A DNA stretch of 64,000 nt from Bacillota bacterium (lineage in GTDB: Bacteria > Bacillota > Clostridia > Oscillospirales > Acutalibacteraceae): positions 1-64,000 of the forward strand of contig JAEZFF010000009.1 in assembly GCA_023417635.1 (NCBI GenBank). The letters run 5' to 3'. The notes beneath the pieces are model-generated. The model did no database searches. It had not been told where the DNA came from and saw only the letters and a list, made by a program, of their open reading frames with translations. Made by a program: the position numbers and the translations under genes. Shown here piece by piece: positions 1 to 8,875 of this stretch. The stretch's first letter is position 1; each line of letters opens with the position of its first letter.

Positions 1-95
1 CCGGTTTCGCCCGTCAGAGCGCTGAATCCGGTATGAAAATCAACACAGACCTTTTCAATCACGGCTACGTTTTCAATATAAAGCTGCGAAAGCAT
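1..95 (-). CDS. recN: DNA repair protein RecN, N-terminal fragment
   Basis: Only the first 31 codons lie in the window; the gene runs off the left edge. The minus-strand reading begins MLSQLYIENVAVIE and reaches LTGETG at the edge, which matches the start of RecN, an SMC-like ATPase of double-strand break repair whose Walker A would follow directly as LTGETGAGKS. The ATG lies 5 nt after the argR stop, with AGGTGA inside the end of argR as ribosome site, so it is probably co-translated with argR. The argR-recN order is common in Firmicutes. Confidence 0.85.
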   Translation of the reverse strand, partial: MLSQLYIENVAVIEKVCVDFHTGFSALTGET

Positions 96-100
96 GAAAA

Positions 101-550
101 TCACCTGACCATATTTTTCAATTCTTCAGCAAGGCGGGCAGCCGCCTCGTCACTTACGACAAGAATAAAAATCGTGTCATCCCCGGCAAGGGTACCGACC
201 ATATCTTTCCAGTGAAGTGAATCCATGGCGGCACACACCGCGTTGGCCATGCCGGTCTGGCACTTTACACATACAATATTCTGTGCATACCCGACGGAAA
301 CGGCGGAATCCGCAAAAAGAGACTGAAACTTCGCCGCCGACTCATGTGTTTCCTCTTTTGCGGGCACATAGCGGTACCGACCCTCCGCCGAAAGGGTCTT
401 CGTCAGCCGAAGTTCCTTAATGTCGCGTGAAACCGTCGCCTGCGTTACGTCGAATCCGTCTTTCCGCAGAAGACCAAGAAGGTCTTCCTGCGTTTCTACA
501 GGATAAGCCTGTATCAGCTCCATGATTTTCTCGTGGCGCGTTCTTTTCAT
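101..550 (-). CDS. argR: Arginine repressor ArgR/AhrC
   Basis: A 149-residue protein of normal family length. The N-terminal winged helix-turn-helix carries ATVSRDIKELRL (residues 38-49), the DNA-recognition segment of ArgR. The C-terminal hexamerisation and arginine-binding domain carries GTLAGDDTIF (residues 119-128), where the GDD pair contacts arginine in the family. It would repress arginine biosynthesis and activate catabolism when arginine is plentiful. Its ATG overlaps the nadK stop by 4 nt (ATGA), so it is translationally coupled in the dxs-tlyA-nadK-argR-recN operon typical of clostridia. Confidence 0.96.
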   Translation of the reverse strand: MKRTRHEKIMELIQAYPVETQEDLLGLLRKDGFDVTQATVSRDIKELRLTKTLSAEGRYRYVPAKEETHESAAKFQSLFADSAVSVGYAQNIVCVKCQTGMANAVCAAMDSLHWKDMVGTLAGDDTIFILVVSDEAAARLAEELKNMVR

Positions 551-1410
551 ATTTCATTCCTCCCGCCGCCAAGTTTTTGATTGACAATCTCATAAAAATT
601 ATGGTCTTTCAGCCTTATGATTTTTACAGATTTTGGAGAACGGCAGAATTCCACCTGCTGGGAAGGATCGATGGGAACAGAAATCTGGCCATCCATCGTA
701 AGGTATGCCTCATTCCGGGAATGGAAAAAAGTCTGCACGGTCAGCTTTGCATCGGGTCCAAAAACGACTGGGCGTGTCAGCAAAGAATGGGAGCAGACCG
801 GTGAAAGCAGAATACACTCAAGCTGCGGGTCAATAATTGGGCCGCCGGCTGAAAGGGAATACGCCGTGGAACCCGTCGGCGTAGAAAAGATAAGACCGTC
901 GCCACGGTATTCGCAGACTATTTGCCCATTGAACCCCACCCGAAAATCCGGCATAGGTGCAAGCGCCCCGCGGGAAATAACGGCGTCGTTCAGCGCTGCG
1001 CAGGTCTTTTCTTTCCCGTTTTCCAAATAGCGAATTCCCAGCATCATGCGGTTTTCAACATGGTAATCGCCCGAAACAAGTTTGCCGAGCTCGTCAAATT
1101 CATCGGTTTCCAGTTCCGCAAGGAAACCAAGCCGCCCAACGTTTACGCCGAGGATTGGCTTGTCAAATGCGGCGGCATACCCCGCACTGTGAATGATGGT
1201 ACCGTCACCGCCTACCGCGACCAGCAGATCGCAGGCAGCAGCCATCTTGCTGAAATCCTCAAAAAAGCAGACATCCGCCTCTGGAAAAGTTTTGCGGAAA
1301 CAGCTCTGCATAAAAACAGAAACTCCAAAACCCCGCAGGCGCTGAATCAGCCGCACGGTATGATACTGCGCCTGCCTGCGGCTCAGATTTGGCAAAACCG
1401 CCGCCTTCAT
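547..1410 (-). CDS. nadK: NAD kinase
   Basis: A 287-residue ATP-dependent NAD+ kinase that makes NADP+. The signature GGDGT is at residues 67-71, NVGRLGFL at 90-97, and a later GSTAYSLSAGGP block builds the NAD site; all key residues look intact. The start ATG overlaps the tlyA stop by 4 nt and the stop overlaps argR by 4 nt, so tlyA, nadK and argR form a tightly coupled translation unit. Nothing is unusual in length or composition. Confidence 0.97.
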   Translation of the reverse strand: MKAAVLPNLSRRQAQYHTVRLIQRLRGFGVSVFMQSCFRKTFPEADVCFFEDFSKMAAACDLLVAVGGDGTIIHSAGYAAAFDKPILGVNVGRLGFLAELETDEFDELGKLVSGDYHVENRMMLGIRYLENGKEKTCAALNDAVISRGALAPMPDFRVGFNGQIVCEYRGDGLIFSTPTGSTAYSLSAGGPIIDPQLECILLSPVCSHSLLTRPVVFGPDAKLTVQTFFHSRNEAYLTMDGQISVPIDPSQQVEFCRSPKSVKIIRLKDHNFYEIVNQKLGGGRNEI

Positions 1411-2228
1411 GGTGCTTCACCACCGTTCAAAGTCGTGTGTGACTGCTCCACAAGGGCTGCAATTTTCTCATCGCCTATGCTTCCGAAAGATGTTTTGGAT
1501 TTTTGCAGGTACAGCAGATACTCAATATTCCCTTCCGGGCCTTTGACCGGTGAAAAGGTAAGGCCGCAAACCGAAAATCCATTCTGCAGAACAAAATCGA
1601 CAATGCCGCGAATCACTTCGGCATGTACGGATTTGTCACGTACGACACCTTTTTTCCCAACCTTTTCGCGTCCGGCCTCGAACTGCGGTTTAATTAGGCA
1701 GACTGCCTGCCCGCCGTCTTTCAAGAACCTGTGTGCCACTGGAAGAACAAGCTTCAGTGAAATGAATGCAACATCCACGCTGAAAAAATCAATCTCTTCC
1801 GGTACCTGTTCGGAAGTGAGGTAGCGCACATTGGTGCGCTCCAAGTTCACAACGCGCGGATCGGTGCGAAGTTTCCACGCAAGCTGGCCATAGCCAACGT
1901 CAATCGAATACACTTTTGCCGCACCGTTTTGCAGCATGCAGTCGGTAAAGCCGCCCGTTGAAGCACCAATATCCATTACAACTTTCCCATGCAGGTCGAT
2001 TGGAAAAGACTTCAGCGCCTTTTCCAGCTTCAACCCGCCGCGGCTTACATAAGGCAGTGCCTTGCCGCGGACTTCTATTTTGACATCCGCCGGCAACATT
2101 GTACCGGGTTTGTCTTCTTTCTGGCCGTTTACATAAACATTGCCGATCATGACTTCAATTTTTGCCTTTTCTCTGCTTTCGGAAAAGCCGTGTTCATAAA
2201 CCAGGCAGTCAAGTCTTTTTTTCTCCAT
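1407..2228 (-). CDS. tlyA: TlyA family rRNA methyltransferase (S4 + FtsJ-like)
   Basis: A 273-residue protein with an N-terminal S4 RNA-binding domain (about residues 1-60) and a Rossmann methyltransferase domain with SAM motif DIGASTGGFTD at 86-96. TlyA proteins 2'-O-methylate rRNA; older annotations call them hemolysins. It overlaps the end of dxs by 20 nt and nadK by 4 nt. The dxs-tlyA-nadK-argR-recN order supports the call. The exact rRNA target (16S and/or 23S) cannot be read from sequence. Confidence 0.94.
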   Translation of the reverse strand: MEKKRLDCLVYEHGFSESREKAKIEVMIGNVYVNGQKEDKPGTMLPADVKIEVRGKALPYVSRGGLKLEKALKSFPIDLHGKVVMDIGASTGGFTDCMLQNGAAKVYSIDVGYGQLAWKLRTDPRVVNLERTNVRYLTSEQVPEEIDFFSVDVAFISLKLVLPVAHRFLKDGGQAVCLIKPQFEAGREKVGKKGVVRDKSVHAEVIRGIVDFVLQNGFSVCGLTFSPVKGPEGNIEYLLYLQKSKTSFGSIGDEKIAALVEQSHTTLNGGEAP

Positions 2229-4086
2229 TATTTGCGCACTCCGTCAGAATCATTTTCAGCATCCCCGCGTCATCAAGGCCAAGGGAATTCAGTGCTTCCC
2301 CCATAGTAGCCTGAGGGACAAAATTTTCAATGGCCCGTAGATGAAATTTCCCGGAAAAGCCTGCTTCCTTCAAAAGGAAACAAAAGTGTTCGCCTACGCC
2401 GCCCTGCGCAATTCCTTCTTCAAAGAAAAACACTTGGCTGGCTTTTGCCGCTGCGCAAACCGCTTCTTCGTCAATTGGGCGAATACGGTTCAGCTTTATA
2501 ACATTAACATCGATTCCGTGCTGCTTTAGCTTTGAAAGCGCTTTGCAGGCGTACGAAAACAGTCTTCCGTACGTTACAAGAACCACTTTTGCCTCCGCGT
2601 TCCCGTAACAGTCGTACGGCTTGCCTTTCGGCAGAAAGTCGAAGGGACGGAAAAGCTGGCTGCCGCGCGGGTAGCGAACCGCCGCAAGACCGGGACTCTC
2701 ATAAAGCGCCATGCGCAGGCAGGTTTTCAGTTCGTCAAAATAGGCAGGTGAGTATACACACACCCCCGGAACCGTGTTTAAATAAGCGGCGTCAAAAATA
2801 CCCTGATGAGTCTGCCCGTCTTCCCCAACAATTCCCGCGCGGTCAACCGCCAGCACGACCTTGACTCCCTGCAGAGCAACATCATGAATCAGCTGGTCAT
2901 ACCCGCGCTGCAGAAATGAAGAATATACGGCAAACACCGGAAGCATTCCGCCTACAGCAAGGCCGCCGCAAAAAGTAACGGCATGCTCTTCCGCAATGCC
3001 GGTGTCAAAAAAACGGTTTGGGAACTTTTCTGCAAAGTGGCTAAGGCCCGTGCCAGACTGCATTGCAGCTGTAACACCGCAGATGCGCCCGTCTTTTTCC
3101 GCAAACTCGCAGAGTGTGTCGCCAAAAACGGCGGAAAAGTTTCTTTCAGCAGAATGCAGTGACTTTCCTGTCGCAATATTGAACCGCGGAACGCCGTGAA
3201 AAGCGCCGGGGTTCTGTTCTGCAAACGAATAGCCCTTCCCTTTTTGTGTGATGACGTGCAGCAATACCGGGTGGTCTATGCTCTTTACATTTGTAAAGAC
3301 TTCAATGAGCTTGTCAACATCATGCCCGTCGAAAGGGCCGTAATAGTAAAAACCCATATCCTCAAAAATCGTGCTGTTGTACATCAGATGCTTCATCACA
3401 GATTTTGAGCGGGTAATAAAGCGGTTCAGGTGTTTCCCGACGCCCGGAATATGGTCAAGCGTCTTTTCCACATTGCCTTTAATGCGCAGGTAAGAAGGCT
3501 CCGTACGGATTTTGGCAAGGTAGCGCGCCATCGAGCCCACATTCCGGGAAATAGACATCTTGTTGTCATTCAAAACAACAATGAAATTCTTTTTAAACCG
3601 TCCGGCATTGTTCAGGCCCTCATAAGCAAGACCGCCCGTCAGCGCACCATCGCCGATAACCGCAACCACATAGCCGCTTTTGCCGGAAAGCTGCTTTGCT
3701 TCCGCAAGGCCAAGCGCTGAAGAAATGGAAGTGCTGCTGTGGCCGCTGGTAAATGGGTCGTAAGGGCTTTCCTTCCGGTTTGGGAACCCGGAAAGGCCGC
3801 CTTTCGTGCGGATAGTAGAAATGCGGCTGCCGCGGCCGGTCAGCATCTTATGTGTATACGCCTGATGCCCGACATCCCAAACAATTCTGTCGTCTTCCGA
3901 ATTAAAGACACGGTGCAGCGCGACCGTAAGCTCCACAACACCAAGATTGGAAGCCAGATGTCCGCCGTTGGAAGCAACTGTGTGGATAATACGGGTGCGT
4001 ATCTCGGAACAAAGCTGTTTCAGCTGCTCGGATGACAGTCCTTTCAAGTCTTTCGGAGAATGAATGGAATCCAAAAGACTTTTCAC
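2209..4086 (-). CDS. dxs: 1-deoxy-D-xylulose-5-phosphate synthase
   Basis: First enzyme of the MEP isoprenoid pathway: condenses pyruvate and glyceraldehyde 3-phosphate using thiamine diphosphate. The ThDP/Mg motif GDGALTGG followed by LNNAG lies around residue 150, and EEHAVTFCGGLA carries the catalytic glutamate in the pyrimidine domain. I chose the GTG at 4086 (MKSLLDSIHS, 625 aa) because GGAG lies 8 nt upstream; the reading frame stays open to a TTG at 4110 that lacks a ribosome site. It begins 17 nt after the folD stop. In many relatives xseA, xseB and ispA stand between folD and dxs; they are missing here. Confidence 0.96.
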   Translation of the reverse strand: MKSLLDSIHSPKDLKGLSSEQLKQLCSEIRTRIIHTVASNGGHLASNLGVVELTVALHRVFNSEDDRIVWDVGHQAYTHKMLTGRGSRISTIRTKGGLSGFPNRKESPYDPFTSGHSSTSISSALGLAEAKQLSGKSGYVVAVIGDGALTGGLAYEGLNNAGRFKKNFIVVLNDNKMSISRNVGSMARYLAKIRTEPSYLRIKGNVEKTLDHIPGVGKHLNRFITRSKSVMKHLMYNSTIFEDMGFYYYGPFDGHDVDKLIEVFTNVKSIDHPVLLHVITQKGKGYSFAEQNPGAFHGVPRFNIATGKSLHSAERNFSAVFGDTLCEFAEKDGRICGVTAAMQSGTGLSHFAEKFPNRFFDTGIAEEHAVTFCGGLAVGGMLPVFAVYSSFLQRGYDQLIHDVALQGVKVVLAVDRAGIVGEDGQTHQGIFDAAYLNTVPGVCVYSPAYFDELKTCLRMALYESPGLAAVRYPRGSQLFRPFDFLPKGKPYDCYGNAEAKVVLVTYGRLFSYACKALSKLKQHGIDVNVIKLNRIRPIDEEAVCAAAKASQVFFFEEGIAQGGVGEHFCFLLKEAGFSGKFHLRAIENFVPQATMGEALNSLGLDDAGMLKMILTECANNGEKKT

Positions 4087-4103
4087 TTCAACCGCTCCAG
4101 TCG

Positions 4104-4970
4104 TCAGCAAACGGGTATCCCGTTCTGTATTTTCGCTGCTGTAAGAGTATTTTTCAGCAGCATTGCCCGTGTCATAGGCCCTACTCCACCAGGAACCGGC
4201 GTAATGTAGGAAGCCACAGGCTCTACATTCTCATAGTCAACATCACCGCAGAGTTTTCCGTTTTCGTCGCGGTCCATGCCTACGTCGATTACCGCGGCTC
4301 CCGGTTTTACCATATCTGCCGTGATGAATTTCGGCTTGCCAACCGCTGCAACAAGGATGTCCGCACGGGCACAAATCTCCTTCAGGTTCCGCGTTTTGCT
4401 GTGGCAGATGGTCACCGTTCCGTTTGCGTGCATCAGCAGCATGGCCATCGGCTTGCCAACAATGTTGCTGCGGCCAATGACAACACAGTCTTTCCCTTCC
4501 GGCGAAATAGACTCATGGTGAAGCAGTTCCATCACACCGGCTGGCGTGCAGGGCAAAAAATGGTAGTTTCCAATCATGATTCTGCCCACGTTGGAAGGAT
4601 GAAATGCGTCAACATCTTTTTTGGGGTCAATCGCTTCAATGACGGCCTGTTCATCTAGCCCTTTGGGGAGGGGGAGCTGCACCAGAATGCCATTAATATT
4701 CTTTTGCGCGTTCAGCTTACGCACCAGCTGCAGAAGTTCTTCCTGACCTGTCGTTTCCGGAAGACGGTACTCTTCCGAATGGATTCCAACGGCTGCACAA
4801 TCTTTTTCCTTATTGGTCACATAGGTTCTGGAAGCCGGGTCATTTCCAACAAGCACTACTGCGAGACCCGGAATGATTCCATTTTCTTTCAGCTTTGCGG
4901 TTTCCAGTGCAACGTTTTGCTTTACTTCCGCCGCAACAGCTTTTCCGTCGATTTTTTTTGCCACTTGCAC
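4104..4970 (-). CDS. folD: Methylenetetrahydrofolate dehydrogenase / cyclohydrolase
   Basis: A 288-residue bifunctional enzyme that interconverts 5,10-methylene-THF, methenyl-THF and 10-formyl-THF. The catalytic Y50-x3-K54 pair is present ([10 protein letters not shown]), as are the conserved LVQLPLP and the NADP-binding [11 protein letters not shown] and [10 protein letters not shown] blocks. The start is a GTG preceded by AAAGGGTGAC. It sits 27 nt after lgt and 17 nt before dxs on the same strand, so co-transcription is likely. Confidence 0.97.
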   Translation of the reverse strand: MQVAKKIDGKAVAAEVKQNVALETAKLKENGIIPGLAVVLVGNDPASRTYVTNKEKDCAAVGIHSEEYRLPETTGQEELLQLVRKLNAQKNINGILVQLPLPKGLDEQAVIEAIDPKKDVDAFHPSNVGRIMIGNYHFLPCTPAGVMELLHHESISPEGKDCVVIGRSNIVGKPMAMLLMHANGTVTICHSKTRNLKEICARADILVAAVGKPKFITADMVKPGAAVIDVGMDRDENGKLCGDVDYENVEPVASYITPVPGGVGPMTRAMLLKNTLTAAKIQNGIPVC

Positions 4971-4997
4971 GTCACCCTTTCTGAACAGCAGACACGT

Positions 4998-6092
4998 TTA
5001 TTCCTTTTTTTCCGAAGGCTCTGCGCTTTCTTTTGGTTCATCCGTATTTACCGGCTCAGCTGAAGCTGTGACTTCCGGGGCTGCGGGAGCTTCCTCTTCC
5101 GCCTTCGGAGCAGTGTCTTCTTCCGGCTCCCGAATGGATTCTCCGGAAATTGTTTTTCTGGCATCGTCAGAGTTTTCAAAAATTGTGCTGGTGCCATCGT
5201 CCGCAAGCGCTGCCATATCATTTTTCTTTTCGTCTTTTACGTCATCCTCAATCGAGTTCAATTCCATAATCTTTGGGAGCCCGCAGCCGGTAAGAACCGT
5301 TCTGCGGCGAAAAACGACAAGAAGTACAATGGAAGCAAGGACGGCCACTGCGGCAACAAGCTGCGAAACACGCAGCGGGATGTTCGGGGTAATGAGGCTG
5401 TCTGTGCGCAGACCCTCAATCCAAAAGCGGCCAAATCCGTACCAAAGGCTGTACAGCAGGAAAACCTGCCCGTCATACCGGCGGAACTTGCGGCTGAAAA
5501 TGTGCAGCAGCACAAACCCAAGCACACACCAGAGCGACTCGTACAGAAAGCACGGATGAACCCCGGTAGCAGAAACCGACGCGGTATTTTCGCTGACCAT
5601 GCGCCACGGAAGATCGGTTGCCGAACCGAAAGCCTCCTGGTTCACAAAGTTTCCCCACCGGCCGATACACTGCCCGATGAGAAAGCCAAGGGAAGCTATA
5701 TCCAGCACGGCAGGAACGCTGAGTTTGTGAATTTTCGCCATCAGCGCGCCGCAGAGCAAACCGCCAATGATACCGCCGTAAATACCAAGCCCGCCATTCC
5801 AAATATACAGAATACTGATGGGGTTGTTGATATACTGGCTGCTGGCATCAAACAGCACATAATACAGCCGTGCACCGATTACGCCGCCGATAATACCAAC
5901 AATAACCACATCAATGAATTTGTCTTCATTCATGCGGAACTTTTTGCAGCTTTTCATAACATAAAGGAAAGCCAACAGGAAGCCCGCCGCAATTATGATG
6001 CCGTACCAGGCAAAAGAATGGCCGCCAATTGTAAATGCTGTGGGGTTGATGGTAATATTAATTCCAATCCCCGGGAACTGAACATGATACAT
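4998..6092 (-). CDS. lgt: Prolipoprotein diacylglyceryl transferase
   Basis: A multi-pass membrane enzyme that transfers diacylglycerol from phosphatidylglycerol to the lipobox cysteine of prolipoproteins. The Lgt signature GRWGNFVNQEAFG is present together with GARLYYVLFD, GGLGIYGG and HPCFLYES. I chose the ATG at 6092 (MYHVQFPGIG, 364 aa) because GGTGG lies 5 nt upstream; the ATG at 6113 has no ribosome site. About 85 C-terminal residues form an acidic, low-complexity tail rich in Glu, Ala and Pro that extends the usual family length and follows the last membrane segment. Confidence 0.95.
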   Translation of the reverse strand: MYHVQFPGIGINITINPTAFTIGGHSFAWYGIIIAAGFLLAFLYVMKSCKKFRMNEDKFIDVVIVGIIGGVIGARLYYVLFDASSQYINNPISILYIWNGGLGIYGGIIGGLLCGALMAKIHKLSVPAVLDIASLGFLIGQCIGRWGNFVNQEAFGSATDLPWRMVSENTASVSATGVHPCFLYESLWCVLGFVLLHIFSRKFRRYDGQVFLLYSLWYGFGRFWIEGLRTDSLITPNIPLRVSQLVAAVAVLASIVLLVVFRRRTVLTGCGLPKIMELNSIEDDVKDEKKNDMAALADDGTSTIFENSDDARKTISGESIREPEEDTAPKAEEEAPAAPEVTASAEPVNTDEPKESAEPSEKKE

Positions 6093-6123
6093 TATTTCCA
6101 CCGCTTCTTTCATGGGATTGTTT

Positions 6124-7410
6124 TCAGCCTTTGCTTGGCTGTATCACCGAAAGGGCTGCATTTTCCGCCTTCAGCTGAACCTGAAGGCGTGAGAGGACGG
6201 AATCAGCATCCGCATTGGCAACCGCGTCAATGTAAGAGAACAAATCGCGGTCGGCAAGTTCCAGTGAAGTCATGGAATTTGCTATTGTGCCAACGTCGTT
6301 CAGTGCAGCAATGCTGCCGCCGTAAACTGTATTTTTTGCACGGCGGAACGCTGCACTGTCAATCCCGTGCCTGCGAAAACGCTCCACTTCCGCAAGAAGC
6401 CGTTCTTCCACGGCTTTCGGATTTTTTGACTCACCCGAGAAGATTACCGAAGCAAAACCGGGGCCCTCAAAGTATTCATTGCCAAAAGAAGCCTCATTGA
6501 TAAGACCGTCATCCAGCAAGCCGCGGTAAAGCGGCGAAGCCGGTGACGCAAGGGCTTTCAGAAGAATATCGGTTTCGGCTAGCTGCTTGACCGTAGGACG
6601 CCCACCAGCTGTTGCTTCCTTGAACCCAATCTCAAAAATCGGCAAAGCAACCGAAAGTTTTTCTTCCACATACGGCTGAACGATTGCTTCCGGCTCCGGC
6701 TCAAAAATACGTTCCACCGTAACAGACTCACAGGGCTTCAGCATTTTGTCGCAGACGGAAAGCACGCGGTCAGGGTCAATGTTCCCCGCCACGCAGAGGA
6801 CCATATTATTCAGGTTATAAAATGTGCGGTAACAGCGGTACAGCAGCTCTGGCGTTATTTTTGCAATGCTCTCCGTTGTTCCGGCAATGTCGATTTTAAC
6901 CGGATGTGTATGGTATAGCGATTTCAGCAGGTTTAACATCACACGCCACTGCGGGTCGTCGTCATACATCCGGATTTCCTGCCCAATAATTCCCTGCTCT
7001 TTCTGTACGGTCTTCTCCGTAAAATATGGGGACTGAACAAAGTCCAGCAGAATTTCGAGGGACTCGTAAAAATTCTTCGTGCAGGAAAAAAGATAGCCTG
7101 TCATGTCAAAAGACGTGTAAGCATTTGCGCTTGTGCCAAGCTTTGCAAAACGCTGAAAAGCATCGCCGTCTTCGCTTTCGAAAAGCTTATGCTCCAGGTA
7201 ATGGGCAATACCGCTTGGCACACGCTGTGGCTGTGTTTCATCCGAGCGGCGGAAGCAGTTGTCGATGGATCCGTACTTTGTACCGAGGACTGCATAGGCA
7301 GAGCTGTTCTTTTCCTTTGGAAAAATATAAATACGCAGGCCCGTGGAATGACGGACTTCATAAAATCGGTCGCCCGTGCGTTCGCTTTTAACTTCTTTTA
7401 CCGAATTCAT
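6124..7410 (-). CDS. M16 family zinc peptidase (YmfH-like)
   Basis: A pitrilysin/insulinase-family protein of 428 aa. The inverted zinc motif HxxEH is seen as HYLEHKLFE near residue 70, so this is the likely catalytic subunit. The C-terminal half is the second M16 domain. I chose the ATG at 7410, which overlaps the stop of the upstream M16 gene in an ATGA with GAGG 10 nt upstream. In Bacillus the ymfF-ymfH pair has the same layout of one inactive and one active chain. The substrate is not known; membrane-linked peptide turnover is possible from its position before lgt. Confidence 0.9.
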   Translation of the reverse strand: MNSVKEVKSERTGDRFYEVRHSTGLRIYIFPKEKNSSAYAVLGTKYGSIDNCFRRSDETQPQRVPSGIAHYLEHKLFESEDGDAFQRFAKLGTSANAYTSFDMTGYLFSCTKNFYESLEILLDFVQSPYFTEKTVQKEQGIIGQEIRMYDDDPQWRVMLNLLKSLYHTHPVKIDIAGTTESIAKITPELLYRCYRTFYNLNNMVLCVAGNIDPDRVLSVCDKMLKPCESVTVERIFEPEPEAIVQPYVEEKLSVALPIFEIGFKEATAGGRPTVKQLAETDILLKALASPASPLYRGLLDDGLINEASFGNEYFEGPGFASVIFSGESKNPKAVEERLLAEVERFRRHGIDSAAFRRAKNTVYGGSIAALNDVGTIANSMTSLELADRDLFSYIDAVANADADSVLSRLQVQLKAENAALSVIQPSKG

Positions 7411-8690
7411 TCTGCGTTTTCCTCTTTTCCCGTTAAGCAATAGACTGTGTCCAGTGCAACATTCTGCGCAGCGTCAATTAGCTCCTGGCGAGTAGTTGCA
7501 GAAACCTTGTCCGACTCTTCCTCCGGCGTAATCACCGGGTTGGAAAAAGTCTTGGAAATGCACCAGCCCTCCAGACCATCCAGCAGGTCGGAAAGAGTAT
7601 GATAACTGTTACACAGGCTCAACTTTGCCTCTTCAAACTCAGCATCGGTAAAATCGCCGTTTTGCACCTCCGCCAGCTGATTCAGAATTTCTTTCTTTGC
7701 TTTTTCAATGTTCTTCTGTTCCACGCCGCTTTGCACAAACATAGTGCCTTTTAAAGGATTATACCCGGAACTGCAGTAATAGCAAAGGCTCATCTTCTCG
7801 CGCACATTGAGGAACAGCTTCGAACTTGGAGAACCTCCGTAAAGGGCGCTCATGAGCTTCATAGCGGGAACGTTCTTGTCCGTTTCCGCACAGCCCGTGC
7901 GAAAGCCCATGACAAGTTTTGACTGAGCGACATCCGCTCTTTCTGTCATTTCTTTTGTGGCTCCGGGCTGTTTTACAACGCAGTTTTCACACGGAACGGT
8001 TTCCGTGCGTTCTACGCTGTGAAACGCATTGCAGAAGCTGCGGTAAATTGGCTCTGGGTCACAGTCTCCGACAGCAAGAATTTCAACGCGCGCCCCACGA
8101 ATCAGCTTTTTCCATGCATCTGTAAGATCTTCGCGCTTCAGGCTCTCAATCTCTTCTTTCGTGCCAAAGCGGTTTACCCCGGACGGCTCTTTTTCGCACA
8201 TAATGGCGCTGCAGCGGCGCAGGGCGTAAAGGCGCTTGTCGTTAAACTCGGCGTCCAGCGTTTCGGCCATCTGCCGTTTTTCCTGTTCAAAATCGTCCTT
8301 CGGGAACAGCCCGTCACGGAAAGCCGGTTCAAACACAGCGCTGCAAAGCAACGAGGTAAGCTCCGCAGCAACGGATTCTCCATTTAAGGCATACCGGTCG
8401 GCAATGCCGCCCGCAAACACCGAAAGCACCTGAATGTCGCCAAGCTTCTGCACATCGGCGTCAAGCCCAGCGCCGTAAAGCTCTGCAAGGCGTTCATTCA
8501 GCTTGGTAAAATCCGGATATTTCCGGTTTGAGCGGGAAAGAAGGAACGGGATTATTGCATTTTGGGCCGCTGTTTCTTTCTTAAGCGGCACCATAAAATT
8601 TACGGACATACGCATCGTTTTAAAGCGGCTGTCGCGTACACTGCGGAAATTAACGCCGCTGCAAACTGGGCGCTGTTCGATTTTTATCAT
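7407..8690 (-). CDS. M16 family peptidase-like protein without zinc motif (YmfF-like)
   Basis: A 427-residue M16-fold protein, first of two consecutive M16 genes. The region where HxxEH should occur (PFLLSRSNRKYPDFTKLNER) has no such motif, so the chain is probably non-catalytic and pairs with the active protein encoded next, as in two-chain M16 peptidases. It begins at ATG 8690 with GGAGATGAAATTTT upstream. A TATAAT box lies at 8737-8732 with only a poor -35, marking a likely operon start. Confidence 0.9.
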   Translation of the reverse strand: MIKIEQRPVCSGVNFRSVRDSRFKTMRMSVNFMVPLKKETAAQNAIIPFLLSRSNRKYPDFTKLNERLAELYGAGLDADVQKLGDIQVLSVFAGGIADRYALNGESVAAELTSLLCSAVFEPAFRDGLFPKDDFEQEKRQMAETLDAEFNDKRLYALRRCSAIMCEKEPSGVNRFGTKEEIESLKREDLTDAWKKLIRGARVEILAVGDCDPEPIYRSFCNAFHSVERTETVPCENCVVKQPGATKEMTERADVAQSKLVMGFRTGCAETDKNVPAMKLMSALYGGSPSSKLFLNVREKMSLCYYCSSGYNPLKGTMFVQSGVEQKNIEKAKKEILNQLAEVQNGDFTDAEFEEAKLSLCNSYHTLSDLLDGLEGWCISKTFSNPVITPEEESDKVSATTRQELIDAAQNVALDTVYCLTGKEENAE

Positions 8691-8875
8691 AAAATTTCAT
8701 CTCCAACCAGGTTTTCTGTTAGTCACGCATTATTATACCACAATTAGAACAGGTAGAAAAGAAGGTTTCTCTGTTTCTCTTCACGAAATTTTGCACCCGC
8801 CAATACGTATTTCCAAAGCATTGCTATTTAAAACGTTTTTTGTGTTACCATAATTAAGAATACGAGGTGTCCTGT

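Noticed and set aside
922..1824. A 300-codon plus-strand open frame
   Set aside because: It lies opposite nadK and tlyA, both with full motifs; the translation shows no domain and has no ribosome site, so it is a shadow frame.
7407..8690. The first M16 gene as a broken peptidase
   Set aside because: Lack of HxxEH is typical of YmfF-type partner chains; the frame is full length and coupled to the active chain.
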